This document shows positions 1 to 7,898 of a stretch of 64,000 nt of DNA, piece by piece; within the stretch, counting starts at the first letter, position 1, and every line of letters starts with the position of its first letter. Origin of the DNA: JANNYA01 sp031422315. Its GTDB lineage: Bacteria > Pseudomonadota > Gammaproteobacteria > Xanthomonadales > SZUA-5. The DNA lies in NCBI GenBank assembly GCA_031422315.1, contig JANOQN010000085.1, positions 1 through 64,000 of the forward strand. The letters are read 5' to 3'. Below the pieces are notes generated by a model that saw only the letters and a program-made list of their open reading frames with translations, was not told the DNA's origin and did no database searches. A program made the position numbers and the translations under genes.

Positions 1-162
1 GTAAGACGCAAGTAAGATACATTGCGCTGGCAGTGTTGTCACGCGCTGCACGATCGCGCGCGGTAGCGTGTGTGGCGGGAAGGAAGCGCTGGCTTCGACC
101 ACTGGCAAAGCGTGGCGACAACTTGGGTGATCAACTACGCAACGACCAGAAACAGTGAGGTT

Positions 163-249
163 TTAGCGTCGTCGGCCTAGCCGGGCGCCAAACCAGCGGC
201 GAACGATGGTGCTGCTCAGCGTGTACGGCGGGGCGTAGGGTTTGCTCAT
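163..249 (-). pseudogene. 28-codon coupled ORF, possible Fic-protein N-terminal remnant
   Basis: The start codon overlaps the stop of the upstream membrane TPR gene by ATGA, the layout of a translationally coupled gene. The peptide begins MSKPYAPPYTLSSTIV, which resembles the PPYT(I/L)T..I(L/V) opening of Fic-family adenylyltransferases. It then becomes basic and stops after 28 codons. No Fic catalytic motif is visible in any frame in the 162 bases that follow. I infer the decayed 5' end of a Fic-like gene. A genuine short peptide cannot be excluded, and the family guess rests on about 12 residues. Confidence 0.3.
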
Positions 250-2321
250 GGCGGGGTTTTAACTTCCGCAATCTTCGCCATGTAAGTTTGATAGCTCGGT
301 GATTTGCCATAGACCTTGTCGTAATAAGACTTAAAAGCCCGCAGCTCACCGTGGCTGATGCTATCCAGTTCGCCTGTTCCGACATAGGGTTGGATCAGCT
401 GCCACGCCGCTTCGGCGTTGCCCAGTCGTCGCTCGGCACCAGATAGAAACCAGTAAAACCGAGCGCGATCATCTCTTGCGGGTTCCGCTTGCGCTTGTTT
501 TAGATGCTCTCTGGCAAGTGTTGTTTCGCCCGACAGCGCAGCCCAATAGGCCAGATGGCCGCGCGTCACGGCTTTTTGGAAGGCAGGTGTTAGCGAGTTT
601 TCAGCCAGGGCACGCGCTGACACTGCGCTCGGCCCGTTCGCCGCTAGCCATGCTTTTGCTTCGGCGCCGCGCCCAGCCAGCTGCAGCAGCTCGATTTGTT
701 GAAGCGGAGCGAGCGTGTCCCGGCCTCCATGATTCTTTGGTGGCTTCGCACCAACCTGAGGTAGCAGCGCATCGATATTGCCTTGAACAAAACGCGCAAT
801 CATGGCTTCACGCGAATCCGGTGCCAAGGCCAACACCACGCTGATGTCATCGCCCTGCGCCAGTTTGGTCCACATCACAGCTAAACGCGCAAATCTCTCG
901 GTTGGAAAGCGTTCCAGTGCGCGCTCAGCCACCGTCACGGCCTCGTCCAGGCGTTGATTCGCCAGTAGCGCCAGCACCAATTCGCCAAACGCGAGCACAG
1001 ACTCAGGGTCGAGTTCAACCACATGCTTAGCGGTTTCGAGGAACGCCTGATTCTGGCCAAGGCGTTTCAGGCAGGCGCTGATGCTTCTGAGTAGTTCGAA
1101 GTGACCCGGCAACTGCGCGCTGGCGGCTTCAAAGTGCGCCAGGGCGGGCGCATAATCGCGCTCGAGGTTGTACAGCAACTGCCCCTGCGCGATGCGGCTT
1201 TGTGGGTGATCCGGCCAGCGCTGCACAAGATCTGCTACCGCCAGCTTGGCCTTGTTGGCGTAGCCGCCGTCCAAATCGTCGCCTTGCCAATTGATCCGCC
1301 CATAGGCATTGGCCAGCAAGACACGCGCTTGCAGGAAATCGGGATCGGCTGCGACCGCGGGCTCGAGCAAGGCAATGTTGGACTTGAAGCCTTCGGTGCT
1401 GAGCAAAGTGCGCGATTCTTCCCGCGCCCGCAGGTAAAGCGCATACGCGGCTTGGTTCTGCGTCGGGCGTTCGTTGAGATTGGCTTGAAGTTCTGGGCTT
1501 AGGCTGAGTTTGAGTTGGTCGGCAATGGCAATGGCGATTTCGCTCTGAATTGCGAATACGTCATCGAGCTTGCGGTCGTAGTTTTCTGCCCAGATGTGCT
1601 TGTCGGTTGCCGCTTCGATCAGCTGCACCGTCACACGGATTAGATCGCCTTCGCGACGCACGCTGCCTTCGAGCACGTGGCTGACGCCGAGACGCGCGCC
1701 AATCGCGCCGACTTCGAGTTTGTCTTCGGCGATGCGCTCCATCGAGGTGCGCGAAATCACCCGCAGCTCGCCGATGCGGGAAAGCTTGGTCAGCACTTCC
1801 TCGTAAACACCGCCAGCAAAGAAGGCGTTGTCCGGATCGGGGCTTAGGTTATCGAAGGGCAGTACGGCGATGCCGCGGACGATGGGTTTGACGTTTGACG
1901 TGTCAGCGGCTGTTGCAACGGGTGTTGCGGTTATCGCAGCGGTCGGTGTGGTGGCGACAAGACTCGGCGCCAGCACGAATTTATCAAACGCGAAATAGCC
2001 CAAAGCCAGCGCCATGACCACTACGATCATGCGATTCATGCGCTGCGCGGTGTTGGATACGTTGGAATCAGTAGGTTCTGCGGACGCGACATCGTCTTCG
2101 CGTCGCAGGCCGTCGGGTGTTAGCTCGAACACCCAGGAAATGATCAGCGCGGGAATAAAGCCGATGGCGAGCAGCAAAATCACCCCGCGCAACGCCCAAT
2201 CGGGCAAATCGAAAGCCGGAAACACGGTGCTGGCAACTTGCGTGATCAGCCACGCGCCGACCAAATACAGCCCGGCCATGCGGATGACGTTGCGGCGTTT
2301 GAGTTCGGCGAGGAAGTTCAT
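246..2321 (-). CDS. membrane-anchored FlgO-domain / TPR protein
   Basis: This 691-residue protein begins MNFLAELKRRNVIRMAG, the usual opening of a proteobacterial family with a membrane N-terminus, a TolB-like/FlgO-like domain and TPR repeats. Hydrophobic segments lie at about residues 15-35, 43-65 and 97-115. The FlgO-like domain follows at about 150-280 (IAVLPFDNLS, LRVISRTSM, VLEGSVRREGD). The rest is helical TPR-like sequence. The family is often annotated as adenylate-cyclase-like, but no catalytic cyclase domain is visible here. The start lies 2 bases after the stop of the vapC gene. A decayed second copy of the N-terminus lies at 3147-3200. Its exact role is unknown; scaffolding or signalling at the inner membrane is an inference. 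Confidence 0.8.
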   Translation of the reverse strand: MNFLAELKRRNVIRMAGLYLVGAWLITQVASTVFPAFDLPDWALRGVILLLAIGFIPALIISWVFELTPDGLRREDDVASAEPTDSNVSNTAQRMNRMIVVVMALALGYFAFDKFVLAPSLVATTPTAAITATPVATAADTSNVKPIVRGIAVLPFDNLSPDPDNAFFAGGVYEEVLTKLSRIGELRVISRTSMERIAEDKLEVGAIGARLGVSHVLEGSVRREGDLIRVTVQLIEAATDKHIWAENYDRKLDDVFAIQSEIAIAIADQLKLSLSPELQANLNERPTQNQAAYALYLRAREESRTLLSTEGFKSNIALLEPAVAADPDFLQARVLLANAYGRINWQGDDLDGGYANKAKLAVADLVQRWPDHPQSRIAQGQLLYNLERDYAPALAHFEAASAQLPGHFELLRSISACLKRLGQNQAFLETAKHVVELDPESVLAFGELVLALLANQRLDEAVTVAERALERFPTERFARLAVMWTKLAQGDDISVVLALAPDSREAMIARFVQGNIDALLPQVGAKPPKNHGGRDTLAPLQQIELLQLAGRGAEAKAWLAANGPSAVSARALAENSLTPAFQKAVTRGHLAYWAALSGETTLAREHLKQAQAEPARDDRARFYWFLSGAERRLGNAEAAWQLIQPYVGTGELDSISHGELRAFKSYYDKVYGKSPSYQTYMAKIAEVKTPP

Positions 2322-2323
2322 TG

Positions 2324-2698
2324 TTATTGCCCTATTGCCACAAGCTCGATATCCGTTTTTTTAAAGTCACTGTCCAAAGTAAGCATAGGCAAACCCCGTG
2401 CTTTTGCCAACGAGTAGGCAAAACAGTCGCCTAGGTTTATGGGATATCGCAAACGCGCAAGCGCTGCGGCACTGGCCAGCACGCGATCAACAGGCACTAC
2501 CTCAAGATCGAACTCTGCCAAAGTGCGCTCCAAGGTTTTAGCGGCATCAGGGGCGTGGTCTAGCACGCGTATCAAACATTCGGTGTAATTCACGGCACTC
2601 ATGATGGGGTGATTTGCGGTTGACAATATTTGCGCAAGTTGAGTTGCTCGTGGTTCGCCAAACAACACGGCCAGCAGCGCTGAGGTGTCAACCACCAT
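2324..2698 (-). CDS. vapC: type II toxin, PIN-domain ribonuclease (VapC family)
   Basis: This 124-residue PIN-domain protein opens MVVDTSALLAVLFGEP with the first catalytic Asp at residue 4. It has a conserved Glu in the NYTECL segment, an Asp in NLGDCFAYSLAK, and a final acidic patch in LTLDSDFKK. PIN toxins of this size cleave RNA in a Mg2+-dependent way and are held inactive by the partner antitoxin. The gene overlaps the antitoxin gene by 11 bases and ends 2 bases before the membrane TPR gene. All four acidic positions are present, so the toxin looks intact. Its RNA target cannot be read from the sequence. Confidence 0.85.
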   Translation of the reverse strand: MVVDTSALLAVLFGEPRATQLAQILSTANHPIMSAVNYTECLIRVLDHAPDAAKTLERTLAEFDLEVVPVDRVLASAAALARLRYPINLGDCFAYSLAKARGLPMLTLDSDFKKTDIELVAIGQ

Positions 2699-2963
2699 GA
2701 GAGACGTCTACCGTGTCGCTTTCGCGAGACTTGTCTTGTTCCCACAGGGCGTCGTCGTTCTCAAAACGGGCGCGCTGCTTTGGTTTGAATAAGCCCACCA
2801 AGGCCGAAAAATCGCTCCGAAGATGGCTCATCTGCGCAGCTTTGGCTTGTTCTGCCACGGCCACGCGAATGGCTTCCGACTTACTGGATATAGATCTTAG
2901 CCGCATCAACACAGCGAGTTGCGACTCAAACTCGGGTGTTGTGTGCAAGTTTAACTGCGCCAT
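2688..2963 (-). CDS. vapB: VapB-like antitoxin
   Basis: The 91-residue protein lies directly upstream of and overlaps the PIN toxin, in the usual antitoxin-first order. The N-terminal segment (LNLHTTPEFESQLAVLM..., then SKSEAIRVAV) has the strand-helix-helix pattern of a ribbon-helix-helix DNA-binding domain. The acidic and basic C-terminal tail is the likely toxin-wrapping part. A strong Shine-Dalgarno (AAAGGAGAAAAGT) precedes the ATG, which supports this start. Such antitoxins normally repress their own promoter; no operator was identified. Confidence 0.75.
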   Translation of the reverse strand: MAQLNLHTTPEFESQLAVLMRLRSISSKSEAIRVAVAEQAKAAQMSHLRSDFSALVGLFKPKQRARFENDDALWEQDKSRESDTVDVSHGG

Positions 2964-3009
2964 ACTTTTCTCCTTTGCTGTATCTGTACAGAATATAGCA
3001 TGGCTTGCG

Positions 3010-3200
3010 TATCGGTCATGATGCTGGATTCGGTGGCGTCAGTACACATCGTTAATCGCGCAAACAACGGCTGCCACTGGCTCAAGTCGGACTCGCGGGC
3101 AAGAGCTTTGTCTCTTTCGCCTACTGCACCGTAGGCAAGTGCCAGACAGCCCCGCCATGCGAATCACATTGCGGCGTCTTAGTTCGGCTAGGAAGCTCAT
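3010..3200 (-). pseudogene. decayed second copy of the membrane FlgO/TPR gene
   Basis: Reading leftward from an ATG at 3200, the sequence encodes MSFLAELRRRNVIRMAGL, nearly identical to the first 18 residues of the intact gene that starts at 2321. After codon 18 the homology breaks. With a +1 shift the sequence continues LALAYGAVGERDKALARESD, which looks like a TPR helix from the far end of such a protein. The gene therefore seems to have lost almost its whole middle. The ATG overlaps the stop of the vapC at 3197 by ATGA, so both copies sit directly behind a vapBC pair. The left boundary is approximate because the frame runs into the next vapB promoter. Confidence 0.7.
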
Positions 3201-3580
3201 GGCGCGGTGTCTTTGGCGCAGTACCGCACACCGGTTAAACCCTGGTAGTCCACGTCCTGCGTCCAGAAAGTGGCGTCGAACTCCCGTGCCATGCTGTACA
3301 TCGCAGCATCTGCCATTGCCAGTTTGAAACGCAATGCGGCCTCTGATGCGGCAATCGCGCGGGCGTCGGTAAGCTCAAGCACGCGCCCACGGCGCATCAC
3401 ATCCAAGCACTGCGTCACCAAAGCTTGCGGCAAGGCGCGGCTGAGGATCTTGTGTACTTCATACAGGGCGATAGTGGGCACCAGCAGGCGATGGTGGTCT
3501 TCAATCACCGGCTTGAAAATCGGCCCATGCGCACCTGCCAAGAAAAACTCAATCCAACCTGAGCTGTCGACGACATTCAT
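3197..3580 (-). CDS. vapC: type II toxin, PIN-domain ribonuclease (second VapC)
   Basis: This 127-residue PIN protein starts MNVVDSSGWIEFFLAG with the first catalytic Asp at residue 5. It has the conserved Glu in ALYEVHKIL, Asp in KLAMADAAMYSMA and Asp in FWTQDVDYQGL. The fold and length are typical of VapC toxins paired with AbrB-type antitoxins. The start overlaps the antitoxin stop by one base (TAATG), and the stop overlaps the ATG of the decayed TPR gene by ATGA. It is not closely similar to the neighbouring vapC at 2324, so the two pairs are separate acquisitions rather than a tandem duplication. Confidence 0.85.
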   Translation of the reverse strand: MNVVDSSGWIEFFLAGAHGPIFKPVIEDHHRLLVPTIALYEVHKILSRALPQALVTQCLDVMRRGRVLELTDARAIAASEAALRFKLAMADAAMYSMAREFDATFWTQDVDYQGLTGVRYCAKDTAP

Positions 3581-3804
3581 TAGAATTCCCGATCTGGCTC
3601 TTTCTCGGGCTCAATATCCCCCAGGTCAAAGCCCTTCAACATGCCGTAAAACGCGCTCATCGGCAGCTCCGGCTTGATCACCAACTCGCCCTCGCGCAGC
3701 TCAAAATGAATGTGCGAACCCGGTTTGATCCCGAGTTTGGCACGCATGGCGGCGGGCAAGGTGACTTGCCCTTTGCTGGAAACGACTGCTTCAACGGAAT
3801 GCAT
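3580..3804 (-). CDS. vapB: AbrB/MazE-type antitoxin of the second vapBC pair
   Basis: I place the start at the ATG at 3804, giving MHSVEAVVSSKGQVTLPAAM, because it has an AAGGAG Shine-Dalgarno at good spacing. A longer frame to 3852 would add 16 unlike residues. The sequence SSKGQVTLPAAMRAKLGIKPG is the signature of the swapped-hairpin AbrB/SpoVT DNA-binding domain. The C-terminal half (ending LGDIEPEKEPDREF) is acidic and is the likely toxin-binding segment. The stop codon shares one base with the vapC start. Autorepression of the pair is expected from family knowledge. Confidence 0.85.
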   Translation of the reverse strand: MHSVEAVVSSKGQVTLPAAMRAKLGIKPGSHIHFELREGELVIKPELPMSAFYGMLKGFDLGDIEPEKEPDREF

Positions 3805-4050
3805 GGCTTGCTCCTTGGCCCAATGTGGGTGACGAGCTTGAAAGTAAAGCAAAGATAAAAGTAAAGCAATGCGTCAAGTAGTGCATGTTGGCCGCTAGCT
3901 AGTGGCGCGCATGCTCAACGTGGGCAGTCAATAGGGCACAAATTTTTTGCGATTCGTAGAGCCATGATCCAATCCCTTAGCGCAGCTAATGTGCTGGGTT
4001 GGACGGATTTAGAGGCGTTGGCGAGTTTGTTTGACTATGCCTTTGCTAAT

Positions 4051-4488
4051 TCAAATGCTGCTTATCAAGTGCAGCCATTTTGCACCTGCGCGCGAAGCAT
4101 TCGCGCGCAGTTTGTGATCTAAAGTGGCAAGTTGCGCATTGTTGCTGGCGGCTAGGGCTAATAGATATACGTCAGTTAGCTCGCCTGAGTGATTTATCCT
4201 ATCAAGCTCAAAATGCGCCGCGTCCAACAAGCTGAGCTGGTCAGGCCAAAATCGATGGTTTCCAAGCGAAATAAATTGACGCAGTAAGCCTGCTTCTACA
4301 CTCGCATTGCCAGGGCGATTGCCATAGCGTGGATGGCTGCAAATTCTAACGAACGCGTTCTCAGTAAGCGGGCAACTTGCCCACTGACGCGGCTCGTTTT
4401 GTGTCCACCAGCGGTGCGCGGCGTCATGAAATAAGTGCAAGGGATCAAGCAGTGCAATCAACACGTTGGCGTCCAGCCAATAAATCAC
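4051..4488 (-). CDS. vapC: type II toxin, PIN-domain ribonuclease (third VapC)
   Basis: The 145-residue protein begins MIYWLDANVLIALLDP and contains CPLTENAFVRI with the conserved Glu, ELTDVYLLALA with an Asp, and ATLDHKL with the last acidic position. This matches the longer VapC subgroup whose N-terminus reads LDANVLIALL. It follows its antitoxin gene after 3 bases. It is the most upstream toxin gene of the island that includes two other vapBC pairs, and its 3' flank (3805-4050) holds no recognisable gene. The active-site residues look complete. Confidence 0.85.
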   Translation of the reverse strand: MIYWLDANVLIALLDPLHLFHDAAHRWWTQNEPRQWASCPLTENAFVRICSHPRYGNRPGNASVEAGLLRQFISLGNHRFWPDQLSLLDAAHFELDRINHSGELTDVYLLALAASNNAQLATLDHKLRANASRAGAKWLHLISSI

Positions 4489-4491
4489 GCG

Positions 4492-4734
4492 CTACGGCGC
4501 ACGAACATCGGGAAGCTCATCGCGCAGCGCATTGACGTGTTCGAGCGTAACGATAGTCGCATCACTCTGGCGCGGAAATAGAATAATGCCGTTCCGTATA
4601 TTTGTTGAAGGCTCAGGCAGCAGCGATTTGCGCAGGAGCATCGACACGACTTCACCGCAGCTGCGGCGCTGGCGGGAAGCGAGTTCACGCGCAGCGGCAA
4701 GCAAATCGTCATCAATATCGAGCGTGGAGCGCAT
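4492..4734 (-). CDS. vapB: ribbon-helix-helix antitoxin of the third pair
   Basis: The 80-residue protein starts MRSTLDIDDDLLAAARELAS, a classical ribbon-helix-helix opening with a short beta strand followed by a helix. The middle (CGEVVSMLLRKSLL) completes the second helix. The C-terminus (ATIVTLEHVNALRDELPDV) is a common tail of VapB antitoxins whose partner is an LDANVL-type PIN toxin. It lies 3 bases upstream of that toxin gene. The promoter should lie in the 168-bp gap between this gene and the divergent secreted-protein gene at 4903. Confidence 0.8.
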   Translation of the reverse strand: MRSTLDIDDDLLAAARELASRQRRSCGEVVSMLLRKSLLPEPSTNIRNGIILFPRQSDATIVTLEHVNALRDELPDVRAP

Positions 4735-4902
4735 GGGAGGTGACCTTCAATCCTTGGAGAGCGAAGTGTAGCGCCGCGCATCACGCATCAAAATGGCGGT
4801 CAGCGGATTTTTCAATTATCTTTGCCCTGGTTGTCGTTTCCGAATTGAAATCTCGTACTTATCCATAATCCGTTGAATTACAGCGGCGTTTTGGAGCGTT
4901 CG

Positions 4903-5187
4903 ATGATCAAAATCTGTTCACTACCTCTGCTGCTGCTCACGGCTTCAACAGCCCAGAGCCAAGCCTTACCGCCACCCACAGGCGGGACTTACACCATAAC
5001 CAAGCAAGTAGTTGCGGGCGGCGGCGCTCGCGCAGTTGGGGGTTCTTACGTGCTAACCGGCACGTCGGCGCAATCAATAGCTGGACTCGCCAGTGGCGGC
5101 ATTTACGCGCTCAGCGGCGGATTCCACAGCGCGACTGCCCAAACTAATCAGCCCGAAAATATTTTCGCTAATGGCTTTGAAAACTAA
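4903..5187 (+). CDS. short secreted protein with GFE tail
   Basis: The start at 4903 (MIKICSLPLLLLTASTAQSQA) has a GGAG ribosome-binding site and gives a clean Sec signal peptide; a longer frame would bury it. The 94-residue product carries a repeated glycine-rich beta pattern (GGTYTITKQVVAGGG, GGSYVLTGTSAQS, GGIYALSGGFHS) of a kind common in secreted proteins of this group. It ends IFANGFEN, the tail motif shared with other secreted proteins in this window. A broken gene follows 23 bases downstream. Its function is unknown. Location outside the cytoplasm is well supported. Confidence 0.75.
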   Translation: MIKICSLPLLLLTASTAQSQALPPPTGGTYTITKQVVAGGGARAVGGSYVLTGTSAQSIAGLASGGIYALSGGFHSATAQTNQPENIFANGFEN

Positions 5188-5210
5188 TCAACCACACAAG
5201 GAGCATTCCC

Positions 5211-5252
5211 ATGATTTGCAAAAGCATCACGCTCGCCTTATTAACCGTTTAA
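5211..5252 (+). pseudogene. broken start of a secreted-protein gene
   Basis: An AAGGAG ribosome-binding site followed by ATG at 5211 gives MICKSITLALLTV, the beginning of a signal peptide, and then an in-frame TAA. The following 137 bases to the end of mtgA contain no continuation that I can recognise. The gene sits where the short secreted protein's operon partner would be expected. I infer a 5' remnant of a truncated exported protein. Confidence 0.5.
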
Positions 5253-5389
5253 GTCCCGCCACCAAAATTGCGCCGACGCCGCAGGTGGCAGGTTTGGCGG
5301 TAGAAGCCGTCACCGTCAGCCCCGCTGCGATTGTACAGCGCAGATCAATCAAGCTCAGGTGCAGGCGCGCGCTTTCGACGCACCTCTAT

Positions 5390-6109
5390 TTAGAGCCCCG
5401 CCAAATAAGATGCCCCGCCTAATTGCTGCATTTGCCTGACAATCCAGCTGGCGCGCTTGTGCATAGCGGCGCTGGGCGCGTGCGCAAAGCGCTGGTGAGG
5501 GTTAGGTAGTGAGGCGGCTAATAATGCAGCGTGATAGGGCGAAAGCCGCACCGGTTCGACCCGAAAAGAGCGCTTGGCACCCGCGCAAATCCCATAAACG
5601 CCGGGGCCGAATTCGACGATGTTTAAGTACACTTCCAGTATGCGCGGCTTGCTCCAGGTCAGCTCAATCAGCACGGCAAAATAGGCTTCCAATCCCTTAC
5701 GCAGATAGCTGCGGCCATGCCATAAGAATAGATTTTTCGCCAACTGCTGGGTAATCGTACTCGCGCCGCGTTTGCGGCCTTCGCTTTGAGCGGCTTTGCT
5801 AAGCTCGGCTAAATCGATACCCCAATGCTGATTGAAGCGCTGATCTTCACTCGCGATTACGGCTAACGCTGCGTTCGGGCCAATGCCGGCTAATGTGCGC
5901 CAGCACTGCTCGGCTTGATAGGGTTGATCGCTCATCCATGCGCTGGCGCGCCGCTGTATGGCAATGGCGCTGGTGGGTGGATTGACGAAGCGAAATAGCA
6001 GTACCAGCGCAATTGAAAGCACAGTTAAACCGAGCGCACACCACAGCACGCCAAAGATTATCTGTTTGTACCAGGGTCTCGTTTTGGCGCTCGATTTACT
6101 GCGCCTCAT
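5390..6109 (-). CDS. mtgA: monofunctional peptidoglycan glycosyltransferase
   Basis: The 239-residue protein has one N-terminal membrane segment (about residues 18-40) and then a complete GT51 transglycosylase domain. Visible motifs are EDQRFNQHWGID with the catalytic Glu, GASTITQQLAKNLF, and SKPRILEVYLNIVEFG. GT51 enzymes polymerise lipid II into glycan strands on the outer face of the inner membrane. There is no transpeptidase domain, and the length fits MtgA. The start overlaps the stop of the HExxH gene by ATGA, so the gene closes a four-gene operon. Confidence 0.92.
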   Translation of the reverse strand: MRRSKSSAKTRPWYKQIIFGVLWCALGLTVLSIALVLLFRFVNPPTSAIAIQRRASAWMSDQPYQAEQCWRTLAGIGPNAALAVIASEDQRFNQHWGIDLAELSKAAQSEGRKRGASTITQQLAKNLFLWHGRSYLRKGLEAYFAVLIELTWSKPRILEVYLNIVEFGPGVYGICAGAKRSFRVEPVRLSPYHAALLAASLPNPHQRFAHAPSAAMHKRASWIVRQMQQLGGASYLAGL

Positions 6110-6642
6110 GCGCTGCTTCGAACTTGAAAGCGTATAGGCCCTGCCTCTTCGATGAGCAGGTATTTGACGAGCCAGTCGCGTTCATTAACTGCATCTTGCT
6201 CGAACCACGCTTTTGCTGAGCCCAATCTAAAACTGTAACCCCAGGCGTCCATGTCGGCGAGCGCGCGTTCGCGTCCAAAACCGGGCAGAACGTCTGCCAA
6301 CAGAATTTGTAGATAGCAAGTAGCGTTTTCTTCCATCTGATTATCAGCGGCGTCGGTGTGCAGCACAGCTCTGCGCGCAGGTGTGCAGGTGATCCAGTGG
6401 CAGGCTTCATGCAACACCGAGTGCAGCGGCGTATCCAACCTGGCGTATAGCGCATTCAGAATTAAGCCGGCTTCGTCATCGCCCCAAAAGCTGCCGGGAA
6501 TAGCAGTATCGGGCTCGACAATAATCATGCGTAAGCCGAACCTTGCCAGCAACTCGCGCAAGCTGCGGGTGTTGCAATCACAAACGCGTAGAACATCGGC
6601 GTGAGACGTTTCAGCGACTGGCTGGTTGCGTGCGCGCATCAC
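6106..6642 (-). CDS. HExxH-containing putative zinc metalloprotein
   Basis: I do not recognise a named family with certainty. The 178-residue cytoplasmic-looking protein has HEACH at residues 78-82, an HExxH zinc motif, and EE at residues 104-105 in a following helix, the spacing expected for the third ligand of a gluzincin. There is no signal peptide or membrane segment. It overlaps the antiporter gene upstream and mtgA downstream by ATGA on both sides, so it is co-translated with them. A role in cell-wall or envelope housekeeping is only an inference from this setting. Confidence 0.65.
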   Translation of the reverse strand: MMRARNQPVAETSHADVLRVCDCNTRSLRELLARFGLRMIIVEPDTAIPGSFWGDDEAGLILNALYARLDTPLHSVLHEACHWITCTPARRAVLHTDAADNQMEENATCYLQILLADVLPGFGRERALADMDAWGYSFRLGSAKAWFEQDAVNERDWLVKYLLIEEAGPIRFQVRSSA

Positions 6643-7895
6643 AGCAGCGTAAAGGCCATAGCCGCTATCGTAGTTGGCAATAGCGCAGCAATCAACAATT
6701 TGAGCGCGCTAATCGCGCCATCTTTAAAATGGCCCTGCAAGATCGAAAAAGCCGCCGGATTCGGAGCATTGGCAATGACGGTCAAGCCGCCACCGGTTAC
6801 CGCGCCAGCTACAAGATAATATTGAAATGCGGCATCGGTGCCTTCTAAAAGTGAACCCAGATATGTCAGCGCAGCGTTGTCGGTGATCGCGGTTAATGCG
6901 GTTGCCCCGAAAAATAGTGCGAGCGGATTTAAATCAGAGATCAAGGGCTGTAGCCACCAGCGCTGCTGCGCGCCGAGCACAACCAAACCTGCCAAGAAAA
7001 ATCCAACCAGTAAGCCTTCGCGTAAAATCAGCCGCTCTTGATAGCGTTTATAGGCATGCGTGATGCCAATGAAAAATAGAAACAGACCGAAAAAAACCAC
7101 TGGATGATGCGCAAAAACGACTACACCCAATAGAAAAAGTAGGTGCGTAATCGTGAGCATTGCCGGTGCGGTGCGCGGATCAAACTCGGGCTTTATAGGG
7201 TGCGCCGCCAGTTCTTTGCGAAACACCCAGCAGGCAATTAATGCATTGACTCCTACCGCAAGCGCGGCTTTCCAGCCAAAGTTTTGCAGCATGAAGGTCA
7301 AATCCCAATCCCAGGTTGTGGCAACCATCAGCACCGGTGGCGCTGCATAGGGGGTGAGCGTACCGCCGATGCTCACGTTGACCAGCAATGTCGCGAGCGT
7401 TCCGTATTTAAGGCGCTCTGATATGCCGGGCGCGAATAGCAGTTCACGCAGCAGCAGTGCCGCAAGCGTCATCGCGGCGGGTTCGGTAATGAATGAACCC
7501 AGCAGCGGAGTGATGGTTAGTGCAACGCCGTAAAACGCCAGCCCAGGCGCTATCGGCAGCGCTGAAGTCAGTGCCAAAATCGTGCGCCGAACGATATCCA
7601 AAATGGGCTTGCTCGCTGCTACCACCATCACCACAAATACAAACATGGGTTCGGTGAAATTAAGGCCCTCCAAATACCCAATTGCATGCTCTGTGCTGCG
7701 CACGAACGCATAAAAGACGACGAAAATGAGCGCCCAAAAACCAAATACCACTTCAATTTCGCCCAGCAGGTGGAAGAGCCCGCTGTGCGTCGGGTAGCGA
7801 TTGGCTAGGCGCTCGAAATAAGTCGTAGAAAAGGTGTGGAGTACAGCCAGCACAAACAAAATAGTGCCGGCGATTTCAATTGCCGTAGGCTGCAT
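6639..7895 (-). CDS. putative Na+/H+ antiporter
   Basis: This 418-residue integral membrane protein has roughly ten hydrophobic segments. It carries sequence typical of the putative Na+/H+ antiporter family of the ion-transporter superfamily: TPLLGSFITEPAAMTLAALLL, SIGGTLTPYAAPPVLMVA near the middle, and ALTAITDNAALTYLGSLL followed by GGGLTVIANAPNPAAFSIL in the second half. The paired discontinuous helices around the TEPAAMT and ITDNAALT segments resemble the NhaD fold. The gene starts 3 bases after the M20 peptidase gene and overlaps the HExxH gene. The transported ion is inferred from the family only. Confidence 0.75.
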   Translation of the reverse strand: MQPTAIEIAGTILFVLAVLHTFSTTYFERLANRYPTHSGLFHLLGEIEVVFGFWALIFVVFYAFVRSTEHAIGYLEGLNFTEPMFVFVVMVVAASKPILDIVRRTILALTSALPIAPGLAFYGVALTITPLLGSFITEPAAMTLAALLLRELLFAPGISERLKYGTLATLLVNVSIGGTLTPYAAPPVLMVATTWDWDLTFMLQNFGWKAALAVGVNALIACWVFRKELAAHPIKPEFDPRTAPAMLTITHLLFLLGVVVFAHHPVVFFGLFLFFIGITHAYKRYQERLILREGLLVGFFLAGLVVLGAQQRWWLQPLISDLNPLALFFGATALTAITDNAALTYLGSLLEGTDAAFQYYLVAGAVTGGGLTVIANAPNPAAFSILQGHFKDGAISALKLLIAALLPTTIAAMAFTLL

Positions 7896-7898
7896 GCG

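Noticed and set aside
131..385. 84-codon minus-strand frame overlapping the end of the FlgO/TPR gene
   Set aside because: It is an out-of-frame overlap with a well-supported gene and has no domain-like pattern.
3963..4121. 53-codon plus-strand frame starting MIQSLSAANVLGWTDLEALA
   Set aside because: It runs antisense into the third vapC gene, has no clear ribosome-binding site, and I recognise no domain.
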